Positions 10,760 through 23,300 of a stretch of DNA of 64,000 bases are shown here, piece after piece. The notes under the pieces were generated by a model that saw only the letters and a list, made by a program, of their open reading frames with translations, had not been told where the DNA came from and ran no database searches. The stretch comes from Trichodelitschia bisporula (Eukaryota > Ascomycota > Dothideomycetes > Phaeotrichales > Phaeotrichaceae): assembly GCA_010356995.1 (NCBI GenBank), contig ML996695.1, forward strand, positions 257,061-321,060, given 5' to 3'. Numbering within the stretch: the first letter of the stretch is position 1; each line of letters starts with the position of its first letter. The translations under genes were made by a program, and so were the position numbers.

Positions 10760-11612
10760 GGTGATGCAGGTTAATCATGCGGGTGAGTTGGCGGCGGAGG
10801 GGGTTTGGCGATGCCGTTGTGCGGTGCGGCGGGGTTGGGTAAGGCGGCGGAGCGGTGGTGGGGGAAGAGACGTCGTCGGAGTTAACGGACTGGATGTCTG
10901 GAGGGCAGACGCGGAAGGCGCGACCTCCGTACGCCTGCCTATGATGTGCGTGGACCTCAGAAGGTCCCGGCTCTCTTCCGACTTTGCAGTCTTCGCTTGG
11001 ATCGCGTTGTGCTGTCAGTCAGCCGGTCGTGGGAGGCCGATGGTCCAAGGCCGGCTCGGCCGATCTGCGTCTGGAAGGAGGCTGAAGGGTGGCGGACGCT
11101 GATGTCATTCCAGATATACTCGTATGTGGAAATGAGAATTACCGAATGGCAGAGCGTGGGAACTTGAGGAGGATGGAAATCACGAAACTTTATGGACACC
11201 ACTTGATGATAGACGTTGTCTCGTGTTCCGGCGTACAAAGAATGGAATGAGGTGTCGTGGAGGTGCAGCGGGGCACCCTGCACGATGATTGGCCCATTGA
11301 CAGCCTCCGCTGACCCAAAGGCTGACTGAGGGGTAAAGGCTTGGTTCATTCTGAGAGCTGCCTCTCATCTGACATGCAGATGCAAAGAACTACGTAATGA
11401 GTCATGAAATAAGACTATTCTATACAACATCTACATGAACTTTAGCGAAAATAATTTCTCTCCGGAACCCATGCGTTCGAGAACTATCACTGAAAGATGC
11501 GGCCTTGTCTCTCGCAGCAATATGGTAGCGATCTCGGCTAGGACACTCGGGAATCTCCATGAGGATACGGAGCCGTATTAGAATTGATAAGGAGGCCAAA
11601 TATGCAAGGCGG
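10760..11612. other. Intergenic region, no supported gene
   Basis: The stretch upstream of the F-box-like gene is G-rich on the plus strand. The minus frame at 10957-11349 and the plus frame at 10665-11102 have no recognisable features. Confidence 0.4.
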
Positions 11613-12569
11613 CTAGGGGTTGCCATAGGGAGACGAACTAGATGCCATGCCAAGTTTGATCGTGGCGACAGACATCCAGGAAGTAGTTGGAGAAGGAGAA
11701 GGATGGGAAGGCAGTGTAATCCTGAAGGTAGTAGCGGGAGCAAAGGTCGGAATAGATGGAGGAGGAGCACCTGGGATAAGCCTAACAGTGAGCGTGGAAC
11801 CCACGCCTGCTGCGCTTGGATTGTCAGTGGTGGTGGCCGTGATCCGGGTCGTGTGGGTACGCTTCGGTGGATGGGAAAAGCTGCTGTCGTTAAGTGTGCC
11901 AATGCAAGGTACTGGTCCCCAGGATGAGACTTCTGGAGAGGCCAGAGCCTGAGACGCCAACGAGGTACCCACGAAGGAGTATGAATCCAGCGACATTGAC
12001 AATAGTGCTGTCAATGTTAGATTTTCTGAGGATTGTGCTGTCGACGATAGTGCTGTCGATGTTAGACTTCCTAAGGATTGCAATGTCGCCGATAATGTTG
12101 ACGATGTTAGATTTTCTGAGGATTGCAATGTCGCCGATAATGTTGACGATGTTAGATTTTCTGAGGATTGCAATGTCGACAATAATGTTGTCGATGTCAG
12201 ATTTCCTGAGGATTGCAATGTCGACAATAATGTTGCCGATGTCAGATTTCCTGAGGATTGCAATGCCGACGACAGTGCTGTCGAGGTTAGATTTCCTGAT
12301 GATGGTGATGTCGGCGATAGTGGAGTCGGCGAGGAGTTCCCTCGCGTTAGCGTTGCGGTCACGCTACGAGATGTTGTGGTCCGCGTCCAGTTGGAAGTTG
12401 GGCTGGCTGTACTCGGTCCCAATGAAAATTCCGAGGATCCAGTACCTTGGAAAATTATTAAAGGGTCCAAGGTAAGAGTGAGAGTGATTACCACCGGGCT
12501 CAGTGACAGGTACATGGTGACGACAACGGAGACCGGTCCGAACCTGTAGGGCTCGAAAAATCGGTTCAA
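11613..12569 (-). CDS. Ser/Thr-rich mucin-like repeat protein
   Basis: An open frame of 318 aa on the minus strand, modelled as a single exon. Residues 12-40 are hydrophobic and could be a signal peptide or anchor. Residues 90-194 are seven tandem 15-aa units of the form SSGNLTSTTLLSTLQ. Six of them carry the N-glycosylation sequon NLT. The rest is Ser/Thr/Pro-rich, with only one cysteine seen. This composition is typical of fungal cell-wall or surface glycoproteins. No C-terminal GPI signal is evident, and an intron near the N-terminus is possible, so the ends are uncertain. The opposite-strand frame over the repeats is a shadow. No specific family is recognised. Confidence 0.45.
   Translation of the reverse strand: MNRFFEPYRFGPVSVVVTMYLSLSPVVITLTLTLDPLIIFQGTGSSEFSLGPSTASPTSNWTRTTTSRSVTATLTRGNSSPTPLSPTSPSSGNLTSTALSSALQSSGNLTSATLLSTLQSSGNLTSTTLLSTLQSSENLTSSTLSATLQSSENLTSSTLSATLQSLGSLTSTALSSTAQSSENLTLTALLSMSLDSYSFVGTSLASQALASPEVSSWGPVPCIGTLNDSSFSHPPKRTHTTRITATTTDNPSAAGVGSTLTVRLIPGAPPPSIPTFAPATTFRITLPSHPSPSPTTSWMSVATIKLGMASSSSPYGNP
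11988..12302 (-). repeat. 45-bp tandem repeat, seven units
   Basis: Seven in-frame 45-bp units encode the 15-aa mucin-like repeat. Adjacent units differ at only a few bases, so copy number probably varies between strains. Confidence 0.85.
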
Positions 12570-13015
12570 AAGTGAAATAGAACCTACGGCATGTGTACTT
12601 AAGTATTAAGTATCCATCATGATTCACTGGGGACAAAGCTTTGATTGTTTTGAGCCGCCAGGTTGTCTTCAAGGCAACAATGGTCTCCTTTGTTTGATGT
12701 CCCGCACGTTGTCAGTCGAGGTCTTCCAGAATACAACATTGTCTGTACATTACATCATCTGTAGATGGCCAGCAAACTAATGGTCAAAGAGCTATCAAGT
12801 GTGTAGACATTCGTCTGCATCTTGATGTTGACCGGATGTCGAGGATGAAGTCGAAAAATAGTTGGCATGTGACTTCGAATGCCTCAAACAATCCAAGGCA
12901 CCCCTCATCGCCAAGATCCACGCGGGTGGGGACTGCCCTAGTGTAATCGATAACGAAGTGGAACTTTTCGTTGTCACTCAACTTCAACTTCCCAAAGAAA
13001 TAAACCCCAGCAATC
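12570..13015. other. Divergent intergenic region upstream of RRP12
   Basis: 446 bp between the start of the mucin-like gene (minus) and RRP12 (plus), presumably with both promoters. No specific site is recognised. Confidence 0.45.
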
Positions 13016-16000
13016 ATGTCGCTTCAAGAGAAGCTGGAGAGGATTCGCTCCTCACCGAAGCTTCAAAATCAGCAGGAGGTAGTTTTAGGCCTTCCAGATT
13101 TGACGAAAGTGCATCAGGTACTAACTATGCCGTTATCAGACTCGAGTTGTTCTCTCCGCCGTGGAAGACACTCTGCGCGACCAGAAATCCGAATTCACGC
13201 CTACGGCATATTTTGCGGCGCTGTTGTCCCTTCTGAACCAGTACATCTCCCCCGCAAAGGGCATAGTCAACAAAGATGTTGCGACGGCGGTAGTTTACCT
13301 TCTGGATCTCGTCACACCAGATGTCCCCGCTCCGCTCCTCCGCTCAAAGTTCTCGCAAATCTTGCAAAACCTCGCGGCAGCCCTCACGTGGCAAGAGGCG
13401 GACGCTCCTCTAATACGCGCCTCAATTGGCTGTTTGGAATCCCTTCTCGTAGTCCAGGACGCGCAGGCGTGGGCGTTGCCCACATCCCAGATCAGCCCTC
13501 GTCGCGCCGTAGCTGGACTCCTGACGATCGCGGTGGACCACAGGCCCAAAGTTCGCAAGCGAGCGCAGGATGCGATCTACAAAGTCCTTAAGAGCGCACC
13601 TCCGAGTCCTGCCTTGGATCACCCGGCAGCAGACATGTGCGCTGAGACGGCGTTGGTAGCCCTCAAGGATGGCGTGGCGGCAACGAAAGTGACAAAAAAG
13701 CACTCGCACAAGGACGCCAACCACAATGCGCCGAATCTGATACACGGCTTGCAGTTGATCAAGACGATCGCAAATGCCTCTGGGGGTTGGCCGAGCCGGA
13801 AAATGGACTCACTGTGCGAGACGCTCTTGGTCATTGCCAAATCGAGCAACGAATACCTCACAATGGCTGCATTTGAGGTCTTCGAATTGATGTTTGCTGG
13901 CTTGGCCGACGAGGTCTCGTCCGCGAAGCTTCCTCACCTCCTGGAGATAATCCAAGAGCTTCAGCCGTCACCAACCGATACGCAACTTCTGCCCCCGTGG
14001 ATCGCGGTGATATCAAGAGGGTATGATGTCTCGGCACAAGTCGAGCCGGTGGAGACTTTCCAGAAGCTTCCTGCGATCTTCGGGAAGATCTCGAAGTTCA
14101 TGAGCTCCATGTCGGAGAATATCCGTGTTTCCGCTTCCGAGTGCCTCGTGTCGTTTCTTGTTAACTGCATACCGACGTCGGTCATCATTGAGCCCTCGGT
14201 CTACGACGAGAAGATCATTGACATGCTCTCGAACAAGATTACAGACTTGCTCGGGGTCAAGTACCAGTCGGCGTGGCAAGAGGTGTTTCGTGTACTTGAG
14301 GCTTCCTTTGAGTCTCTACGATATCGTGCCGCTCCGCTTTTGTACACGGTGGTCAGGACGGTAGGAGAACTTCGCTCTCGAGACTCGTTCAATGGCAAGA
14401 AAGAGGCAGACGCCGTGATTGCAAAAGCGATAAGTGCAATGGGTCCGGAGTATGTTCTGGAAGTTCTCCCCCTGCACCTGGACGCAAGAAAAGGACAGGG
14501 CCGCGCTTGGTTGCTCCCGATCATGCGCGACTCTGTCCACAACACGAACCTTGCACATTTTCGCAAGGAGCTCGTGCCCCTGAGCGAGAAGCTCTACCAA
14601 AAAGTCGTGGATCATGGAAAGGCAGATAAGACGATGGAGATCAAGATCTACGAAACGGTGGTACAGCAGATCTGGGCGATTTTGCCTGGATACTGTGATT
14701 TGCCTCTGGATCTTACTTCCGTACGTCGTACCCTAAGTCGCAATTCATCTTCTAACCGGGAAGCAGTCCTTTGACCAACAGTTCGCGGAGCAAATCGCCA
14801 ATCTCTTGTACCAACAGGTTGAACTTCGGGCCGACCTCTGCCGGGCCCTTCAGAATCTGGTGGACTCGAATAAGAGTCTGATCTCTCTCAGCGCCGACGA
14901 CACCTTTGTGGCTCTGTCAAGAGTTTCAAAAGAGACTGCTGAGAAGAACATCCAACATTTGGGCACGTTAGCGAGCAACATCCTCGCCGTCTTGTTCAAT
15001 GTCTACAGCCAAACGCTTCCTCAATACAGAGCTCCGATCCTTCAGTCCATAAACGCATACCTGAGCATTACTCCCGAGAGTGAGCTTGGGGAAACTTTTG
15101 CGCGCGTGATCGACATGCTTGAAGCTTCGCTGGTAGAGTCCAGTGAGAAGCCAGCAGAGCAGAAGGGTAGCAAGATGCCGCCCATGAGCCAAACCCTGAT
15201 GGACCTGGTAGTAGCCATGTCCATTTACCTCCCGCGGGCAAGCTTGGCTCAGCTGTTCCGAATTGCAGCCGTTCTGCTCCATAAAGATGACGCAAACCTC
15301 CAAAAGAAGGCCTACAAGCTGATCCCTCGTCTGGCCGAGTCAGACATTGGAAAGGCAGCCCTGAAGGACCGATCTGATGAGCTCCAGAAAATGATACTTG
15401 ATTGTGCTGAGAAGACAACCACAGCAGCCCGTCGGGACAGACTTGGTGCTATATCTCAGCTTGTGGACTCCCTTCCAGACTCGGATCTTCACTTCATTCC
15501 TTCAATCCTGCCCGAGGTCGTCCTCTGTACGAAGGAGACCAACGAAAAAGCACGTACACTGGCATTTGATCTGCTCGTCGAAATGGGTCATAGGATGGAG
15601 CGCGGTGGATCAATCGATAATTCACGAATTCCTCACATGCCTGAAGAGGCGCCAACTGTCCCCGCTTCGCTGGAAGAATACTTCACCATGATGTCCGCTG
15701 GCCTCGCGGGTACCGTCCCTCACTCAATCAGCGCAGCAATCACCGCGCTGACCCGGATTCTGTACGAATTCCGACCGAAACTGTCACAGTCGACGGTTTC
15801 CGACCTAGTTGAAACCATGGACATATTCTTGAAGTCACCCAACCGGGAGATCGTGCGTTCCGTGCTTGGCTTTGTCAAGGTGTCCGTCATCAGTGTGGAC
15901 CAGAAGATCATGCTCCCGAGGCTCCCGACCCTCATTCCCAACCTGCTCAAGTGGAGCCATGAGCACTCATCTCATCTGCAAGCCAAGGTCAAGCACATCT

Positions 16001-16812
16001 TCGAGCGCATGATCCGTCGCTTCGGAGTCGAGATTGTGGAGAAGCACACCCCTCTTGAAGATCGAAAGTTGATCGTCAACATCCGGAAGACGCGTGAGCG
16101 AAGAAAGAAGAAGAAGGCCGCGGAAGACGACGAAGAAGGCGGGCAGCAAGCTGGTGAAAGGCAGAAGAAGAGCAAGTTTGAAAACGAATACGACGAGGCG
16201 GTGTATGGCAGCGACGACGGAAGCCACGAGTCTGGCTCTGATGTCAGCGATGACGAAGTTCTCGGCAGGAAGTCACATAAGAAGAAGCATGGCGAGACGT
16301 ACATCGTTGAGGATGAGGATGAGCCGCTGGATCTGCTGGATCGCAGGGCTTTGGGTCACATATCGAGCACGAAGCCGCAAAAAGCGAAGGCTGCGCCGAA
16401 AGAGAAGAGGAAGGCCAAGGTTGATGAGGACGGAAAGCTTGTCTTCAATGACAAGGAGGAGGCCGACGCGGAGATGGTCGACCTGGAAGCTGCTAACGCA
16501 GGCTCGTTGGAAGATGGCATCAATGCGTATGTCAACGCGATCAAGGGACGAGATGCTCCCAAGCGGAACCAGAGAGGCAAGATAAAGTTTAGCAACCGCC
16601 GAACTGCTGATGACGATGATGACGATGGTATGGAGGTTGACGAAGATGACCTCAGGGAAGGAGTGAAGAAGATAAAAGTTCGAGAGGGAGCCAAGCCGCG
16701 TGGCAGAGGTGGCATGCAAGCTGCTCGCATGCAGAGGAGAGGCCTGGGTGCTGAGAAGCAGAAAGGTAGTCAAGCCGTCAGGAGCCCAGGGGCAGGAATC
16801 AGGAAGCGTTAA
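13016..16812 (+). CDS. RRP12: Ribosomal RNA processing protein 12 (RRP12, NUC173 family)
   Basis: Three exons (13016-13078, 13140-14720, 14767-16812) encode 1229 aa, close to the 1228 aa of yeast Rrp12. Introns are 61 and 46 nt, both phase 0. Rrp12 is a HEAT-repeat protein needed for maturation and nuclear export of pre-40S and pre-60S particles. The N-terminus (MSLQEKLERIRSSPKLQNQ) and the helical repeats through about residue 980 fit the family, with the NUC173 region in the first half. After about residue 1000 comes a run of acidic and Lys-rich patches, ending in a basic Gly/Arg-rich tail likely to hold nuclear localisation signals. The short first exon restores the conserved start, and the second splice joins DLTS to SFDQQFAEQ without frame loss. 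The assignment is secure. Confidence 0.95.
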
Positions 16813-17036
16813 CCAATCACTGCCAGGCCATGCAGTATGTTACATTGTTAGGCACGTCATGACATCGGTACGTAGAGAATGGTAGCAATTCCCAAATTGA
16901 TTACATACACTTGCTGGTGCCTCGCAGAGGCATCATCTTCCGCGAAATATGTACTAGTGAAAAGTACCCCCCGATGGCTCCGAGAAGCGTAGCCTGGTCG
17001 TACATATACAAGTCTTCAACACCACCCGACCTCAAA

Positions 17037-17423
17037 CTAGGCCTTCGTACCCTTCCATGCTCCAGGAGGCGGCTGAGGCGAACCACCCCAAGCCCCAGGA
17101 GGCGCCGGAGCCTGGCCCCAGGCTCCAGGAGCAGGAGCAGGCGCTGGAGGAGCCAGAGGGTTGAGGAAGCCTGTTGGCTGAGGAGGCTGAGGCGCCTTCA
17201 CGGTCACGCCGGTGGGGCCCGCTTGAAACGAGCCCAAGAAAGGGTTGCCGACGGATACCGCGGGGCCGGAGGCTTGGCCGAAGGGCGTAGGCTTCGGCAG
17301 TGAGTAAGAAGCGCCGCTAGGGCCGACGCTGACGCTGCCGAGGAAGGGATTCCCGGCTTGGATGCCGACTTGGGGGGCCGCGAGGGCGGTGGTGAGGAGG
17401 AGGGCGACGGTGAGGAGCTTCAT
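17037..17423 (-). CDS. Small secreted Gly/Pro-rich protein with repeated GNPFLGS module
   Basis: A single exon on the minus strand encodes 128 aa. Residues 1-16 (MKLLTVALLLTTALAA) form a clear signal peptide. The mature part has two copies of a module: GNPFLGSVSVGPSG at about 24-37 and GNPFLGSFQAGPTG at about 59-72. A Pro/Ala tail follows with three GAW motifs. It contains no cysteine, so it is unlike typical disulfide-rich effectors. The repeat and composition suggest a structural or cell-wall-associated secreted protein, but no named family is recognised. The start is the only Met before the signal peptide. Confidence 0.7.
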   Translation of the reverse strand: MKLLTVALLLTTALAAPQVGIQAGNPFLGSVSVGPSGASYSLPKPTPFGQASGPAVSVGNPFLGSFQAGPTGVTVKAPQPPQPTGFLNPLAPPAPAPAPGAWGQAPAPPGAWGGSPQPPPGAWKGTKA

Positions 17424-19185
17424 GGTGGGAGTGAGGGAGGTTGTTGGAAGCCGGTTGGAGGCTGGAGGTTTGGCTTGGGGTGAGGCAGATTAAGCCTGAA
17501 AGAAGGTAGGTTGGAGTGATGAATGACTCGGCGTTGACTGTGAATTTTCGATGGCCCTCTGTATCTTGCAGGACCTATCTCCTTAAATACAAGTATGGCG
17601 ATCATGTTAGTCCGTGGCATGATGCAATCCCCAAGCATAAACTTCGTCACTTCGCAATTTCAGAGGCTCAATCTCCACGGACAACATCAGAGCTCAGGTC
17701 TGATGTAGACTCGAATAATGGCAAATTGCACGGAGAGGTGGTGTGCGTTCAAAACGGGTGAGGACCTGTCATGACGTCTGTGAGCGACAAGCTGAGTCCC
17801 GGCTTTCTTTGAAATGGTGGCTGCGGAACACTTTGTTACCTCAAAGCCGATTCGCCCGTCCATTGATGAGTGGTGTCTTTCTTGTTGGCTCTGGCCACGG
17901 ATGTCCGGCAGTACATTACCTGTTAATGTAGCGGGCCCATCATTCATCTAGAGAACCGCTCGAACGGTCGTGACGAGTCCTTAAATTCTGAGCTACGGGT
18001 TCTAAAAAGGCCCTAAGAGCCTATCCAGCCCCAAAAACGGACGGAGATATCGAAGCCTAGACAAATTAGATTGCAGGCCACGAAACTGCAGCCAAAATAG
18101 ACGAAGGAGATGCCAGGCGTCCGGTCGGGCAAGAACGCGCGAGTGGAACCCTATGAATGCAATTCCTAAAGCTTTCAGGTAACTCCACGACGATCAAGCT
18201 CCTATTTGTGATGTGGCTGTTCGGTTTCATATGTCAATGTATCCTAGGCAGGTGCATGAACATCCATAAGCTGGGTCGTTACTTTTAACGGCGCAGACAC
18301 CCGCCCTTCTACACCAGCAGTATAAGGTGATCGCACTTTAGTTGTCGACACACCCAGTCAGTGAGAGTTTCCGTGAGAAGGGGTTCGAGAGGTTGGTTTG
18401 TGAATACCTCGGCGAACGTCAGATCAGCAGGAAATGTGCCGTTTTCCTTTGGGGCACAGACCGTCCCATAGGCTCGTAGATTGCGAGAATGAGCACACTC
18501 GCTTCAGGAACCAGATGCCGAACGAATTTGGTTCGATCTGCATATGTTGCGTCGTATCTTGCGGCTCATACCCTTTTCAATCAGTGTCGTGTGACATTTC
18601 TCATCTCAGACCTCGATGGGAGCTCCGAGATCTTTAACGGCTGACGCAATAGGACTGGCAGCAGGAAAGATCAACTGCTCGACAGATTCATAAGGCTGAT
18701 AGGTACTTTTCAGTTGCTTTAATTGGTAACCGCAGGCCTGGGTTGTCAACCAGTTCGGGGTCCGTCCTGAAGCCAAGGACAACTACCTAGCCGAAATTTC
18801 GGCAATGAACGTATGAAACGTGGTAGTCGACAACGGACGTACAAGTGCCATGGAAATGGTGTTTCAAGTTCAGTGTCCAAGTCCTGAAAAGTTCAACCTG
18901 AAGATACTGACAGGCTTTGGACGCGCTTCGGTCAGCCAGCTAGCTTGGGATCAGCAGGTTTCTGGTCACTTAAGGTTCTCGTATCCCGCCTGTTGTAGAT
19001 CGCGAGCCTCGTGCATCTGTTCTCAAATGTATTGAGAGAGTTCTGTTAATGCACTTTATGAGAAGTCTTGCTCGGACCGACGACACGTCGTTTGACAGTT
19101 GAACCCGCAGTCAGATTCACTACAGTCAAAGGAAACACAAGGTCCAGCATTTGACATGATCTTCAGTACTCCACGTTTTATGTAT
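17424..19185. other. Intergenic region, no supported gene
   Basis: 1.76 kb upstream of the small secreted protein gene and downstream of MRPL16. All open frames are short. A 14-bp palindrome (GCCGAAATTTCGGC) lies near 18791. Nothing else is recognised. Confidence 0.45.
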
Positions 19186-19979
19186 TTATACAGATGGTGA
19201 AGACGCCAGAGTCGTTGAGGTTTGGACCGCATCTTGCGGAAGTGGAAGTGGGTCCTTACGTCTCGGCCGCAGGAGGTCTTCCTTTGTGACACCATTGTCC
19301 AGTTTGGTGATCCCCATGACGGGAGGATCGCCCTTCTTGACGAATTCCCACATACCTATTGTTGTTAGAGATACACGCGTCGTATACCACCATGCCGGAC
19401 TCACCTGGTAACTTATTCCCAGCGAGCCTGAACGCATCGCGCACAACCTGCTCATGCACATCTCCTGATAGCTCAAACACTACCCGGCTGACAGCAATTC
19501 TCGTAGCCCAGTGATCAAAGCTGCCCTTGCCCGTACCCATACGCTGGTCATTCCCGCTCTTGTACACGCCAATGTTTGCCGCAACGCGCATGAAGAGCCG
19601 ATACTTCATCCCACGCAACCTTTTCCTGATCGTGTCCTCGGCAATCTTTAGGTGCGCGGCGGAGATGCGGCGCCCGTGGTCGAGAAGTCGTATGCCGTAG
19701 TCGCCCCAGACAACTGTAGTTCCACGGGTCGACCCGCCTGTTGCGACACGCGGTCGGCCTTTGGGCGACTTAAACCTCTCGCCGGATTTGGGAATCAGCC
19801 AGTTCTGGAGGTGTGCGGAGGTCGAGAAAGGTTGGGCGCATGCCGCGGGTGTGAAGGTGCCTGTTTTCGTCAGAATGAGATTGCGGTGCAAATGCGCAGA
19901 CCATACCCCATGAAGTGCGACTGATTGTGGGCGCGAAGCCCAGCTGGGCCATCAAGCGACTACATAATCTTGGAGGCAT
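19186..19979 (-). CDS. MRPL16: Mitochondrial large-subunit ribosomal protein uL16m (MRPL16)
   Basis: The core is two well-supported exons, ending at 19405 and running 19355-19186, joined across a 49-nt GTGAGT...TAG intron. The join rebuilds the conserved uL16 stretch AFRLAGNKLPG-MWEFVKKGDPP. Other family marks are RPRVATGGSTRGTTVVWGDYG and GKGSFDHWATRIAVSRVVFE. uL16m sits near the peptidyl-transferase centre and A site of the mitoribosome. Two starts are possible. An unspliced frame opens at 19891. Alternatively, an upstream exon 19979-19907 joins 19860 across a 46-nt intron with GTATGG, CTGAC and CAG, giving 232 aa. Both N-termini look like mitochondrial presequences (Arg/Ser/Ala, few acids). 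The spliced form is given because its intron is consensus and phase-consistent. Confidence 0.88.
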
Positions 19980-20361
19980 CGCAGCAGCAATGTGAACTGT
20001 GATGTCGAGGAAAGCTGGACATCAAAAAGGCCCAGGCAGCCAGGTCGAAAGCGGGCCGGCCCGGCAAAATGTTGATGCCTTTGGAAACCTGGGGCAGAAA
20101 TATCACCGGACAACGGCCTAATTTACGTTCCGCAGTTGATATTTAGCAGTTTGGTCACTTATCATTGCACGTTGCACGTTTAACTGAGATAAAAGTACAC
20201 TCTTACGACTAGTCGTGCGACATAGCTAAATAGTGTATGCTGAAACCTCACCGCCGAAGAACCCTCATAACAAACAACACTTGCGCTAACACTTCCGTCT
20301 CTCTCTAGTCTATGGCGTAATGCTAGAGCACTCTGTCCTAAGCTACCGGTGGCTGAACATC
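19980..20361. other. Short intergenic region between MRPL16 and SEC31
   Basis: 382 bp downstream of SEC31 and upstream of MRPL16. It must hold the MRPL16 promoter. No site is recognised. Confidence 0.4.
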
Positions 20362-23300
20362 TTAGACAGGTGTTGCCCGGCTGAGTTGAATCAAGCGCTT
20401 GACTCCCACCTAAAGCAGGTTAGATTGGTGCTGAATAACTCGAGAGGCACATACCATCCAATCACTCCCTTCATCAGTCTTCATGGTCATAACACTCGTG
20501 AAAATCGCCTGCGCCTGATCATACTGGCGTTGCTGCAAAGCCTGAGCCAGTCCGCCCAGTTCGTCAATCGTATCGGCCTTGAGGAGATCTTCATTGTTCA
20601 GGTGATCAAAAAGAATGTTGAGACGTTTCTCGGTATCAAGAACATGAGGTCTGAACTGCGATGGAGCCTTGGCTTTCACGCGATTCATCTCAGTGTTCAA
20701 TATCTCAAACAAGGGCTGGGATGAGGCAGGGATATGCGACCGGTCCCCTTTCGCTGAAAGAATGTTAGATGGGATTGGAGGCGATGGGATCATGTACATA
20801 CGATGCTTTTGGTTGGACCCATCCGGCTTTTGGGATCCAGCTGTACCAGGCCGCGACTCGGACGCTTGCGGAGAGGGGAGCTGGACGGGTCCAGCTTTGG
20901 ACCTCACACTCGGAGGAGGGCCAGGAGGCGGAGGTTGGAAGCTTTGAGTCTTCGGCGGGGGAGGAGGGTAAGCGGACGTAGGCGGAGGAGTAGCGACGCT
21001 TGTCGGACCCGCTGGTGAAATGGTCGTTGGTCCATATGGACTCGGAGCGTACGAGCTTGAGGTCGGAGGAGGGGCAATGGGCCTAGCACCAGAAGGTGGT
21101 CCTCGCCCGGGCAGAGTAGCTGGCTGAGAGCCCGGAGCCGGGGCGTAACGACTGCTAGAAGGACCACCAGCGGGAGGAGGCTGGTATGGGGAAGGCCCTC
21201 TAGGGATCGTTGGTTGTGACACCGCTGGGAAGCTAGACGTAGAGGGCGAGTAGGGATTGAGGGCAGCAGATGATGGTCGGGAGTTGTTTTGGCTGGGAAC
21301 ACCCGTTGGCGGAGAAGTGACGCGGGCAGCACCAGCCTTGGGAGGAGGAGGCAGAGGAGGCGTGGCCCGCTGCTGCAACGAGTAGGGCGCAGTGATCGGA
21401 GGGGGCGGTCCAACGACCTGGCTGCCATAGGAATTTGCCACCGGAGCGGTCACCACGCTAGGAGTAGCTCGACGGGAGATAGGCTTCGGGGCAATCTCCG
21501 GGATATCGTTCCAGCTACTCAGGTTTTTTGAAGTTGCCGCAGGAGGGGGAAGCGGAGACTGGTTGGTGGCGCGAGGCGGTGGCTGGACCGCACTATACGG
21601 AGTTTGGTACCCACCGCTGTACAGTCCCGGGGACGGCCCAGTCGGGTAGCCTGGCGGCTGGTATCCAGTTTGTTGGGGTGCTGGATAGCCCGGCGGGCCA
21701 TAGCCTTGCCGCGCGCCTGGGTTCTGCGATGCCGGAGTGGGAGCTCCAATAGGGGCATACGGATTAGCCGCTGCAACAGGAGCAGACGCGGTCGAAGGTT
21801 GGGCGGATGGGTATGTGGGAGCAACACGCTGACGTGTAGTGGCACCTGAGGTTGCTGCTTGTTTCTGAGCAGAGGCGGTCGCGGAACGTTTGGCGGTAGC
21901 TTGCTTGACCCGACTCTTCGCTGATTCGGCAGCCGAGTATGCAGATGGCAGGAGGTCCAGATACCGCTCGGCAATGCTAAGTTGACCCTGCGAAGCCAGT
22001 ACATCCGAGTACTCGATATACTTGGCATAGAGCGGTTCGAGTTCCCAGCCAGAAGGCTTGGACAGATCTGCGTCCTTGAAATTCGTGACTTGACGGAAAA
22101 TCGTCACCTTCTCGATCAAGTCCTGAAGAGCCTTAGCGTGGATGGAATACGCGGATTGCCCTTCGCCGTCTTTCAGATCAGCGGCTTCGTGTTCCTGCAG
22201 CTGTTGGATCCAGTTCTTGATAACTTTCTGAAGCTTAGATCCGGCGAGATAACAGAACGAAGCATCCTTGCGGATCGTTGACTGATCGGCGCTGCTCGGA
22301 ATAGACTCTTCCAATCGATCACCGAGAGCTTCGCAGAGATCCGGAAACTCCTTTTCATCAGCAAAGGTGCAAAGCGTCGCCATGACCTCCTTCCAGTTTT
22401 TGATATCGGCATTATACACAACGTCCCACAGATTTTTACCGACAACTGAAGCGAGGAGACGCATGTAGTTGGGTCCATCTGATTGACGCTTGAAGTACGC
22501 AGCTTGAGCCTTGTCGATACATTTCTGACCACCGCAAATAGCGATCATAAATGCGTCGGAAAGCCGCTCTTCCTTCAAACACACTTCCAGAGCCTGGTCA
22601 AAATCTCCCAGCATAAGAGCTTTAGTGATCTTCCGGTCGGCGTCGGTCTCTGCGCCTGTGAAGATCTTGAAAGGATTATTGGTTTTAGCACCTTTAGTTG
22701 CGGCAAGATTCGAGAGAAAATTGTCGCCAGTGTCTGCATCGTCAAAGAAAGAAGCCTCATCCGCTGGCGCTGCTGCATCCTTCTCTTCAGTGCCAGACTG
22801 AGCTTCCACGTTGGTGTCCTTCGCAAAGCCGAGGTAGCCGATGAGGTTCTTCCGCGAGCCAGAAATGAGGGTTTCGATTACCGTCCAGTCCGCCTTCTCT
22901 TCCTCAGTCTCGGCCTCTTCGATTTTGGAGTCGCAGAATCCTGCAATGTCGCCCTTTTGCAGCACGTCCTCGAACTTCTGTGAAGCTTGGCCGATTGCGG
23001 AATCCGCCACGAAGGTAGTGATCGTAACCTTAGACAATCTCGACTTCTCATCCACAGGCCCCACTTTGACCAATTTCCCGCCAAACCCGAAAGTAGCACT
23101 GACGGGGCGCTCAAGCCACTTCGGAGCTACGGGCAGTGAGAACTCTGCACCCTGAGGCTGGCTCGGAGCCTTTGCAAAGAAGTCGGCTCCATCTAAGGCC
23201 GCTGCTTCAGAGGCCGCCGCTTTGCTGACATCTTTGTTAGTACTCTGAATTGTCTGTACCCCGATCTTGCCATCGAACGACGCCGTCGCGAGAAGGCTAG

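Noticed and set aside
11894-12475. Plus-strand frame with Leu/Met/Ile-rich repeats
   Set aside because: It is the antisense of the 45-bp repeats. The minus frame gives a coherent Ser/Thr/Asn mucin-like product, while this one does not resemble a protein family.
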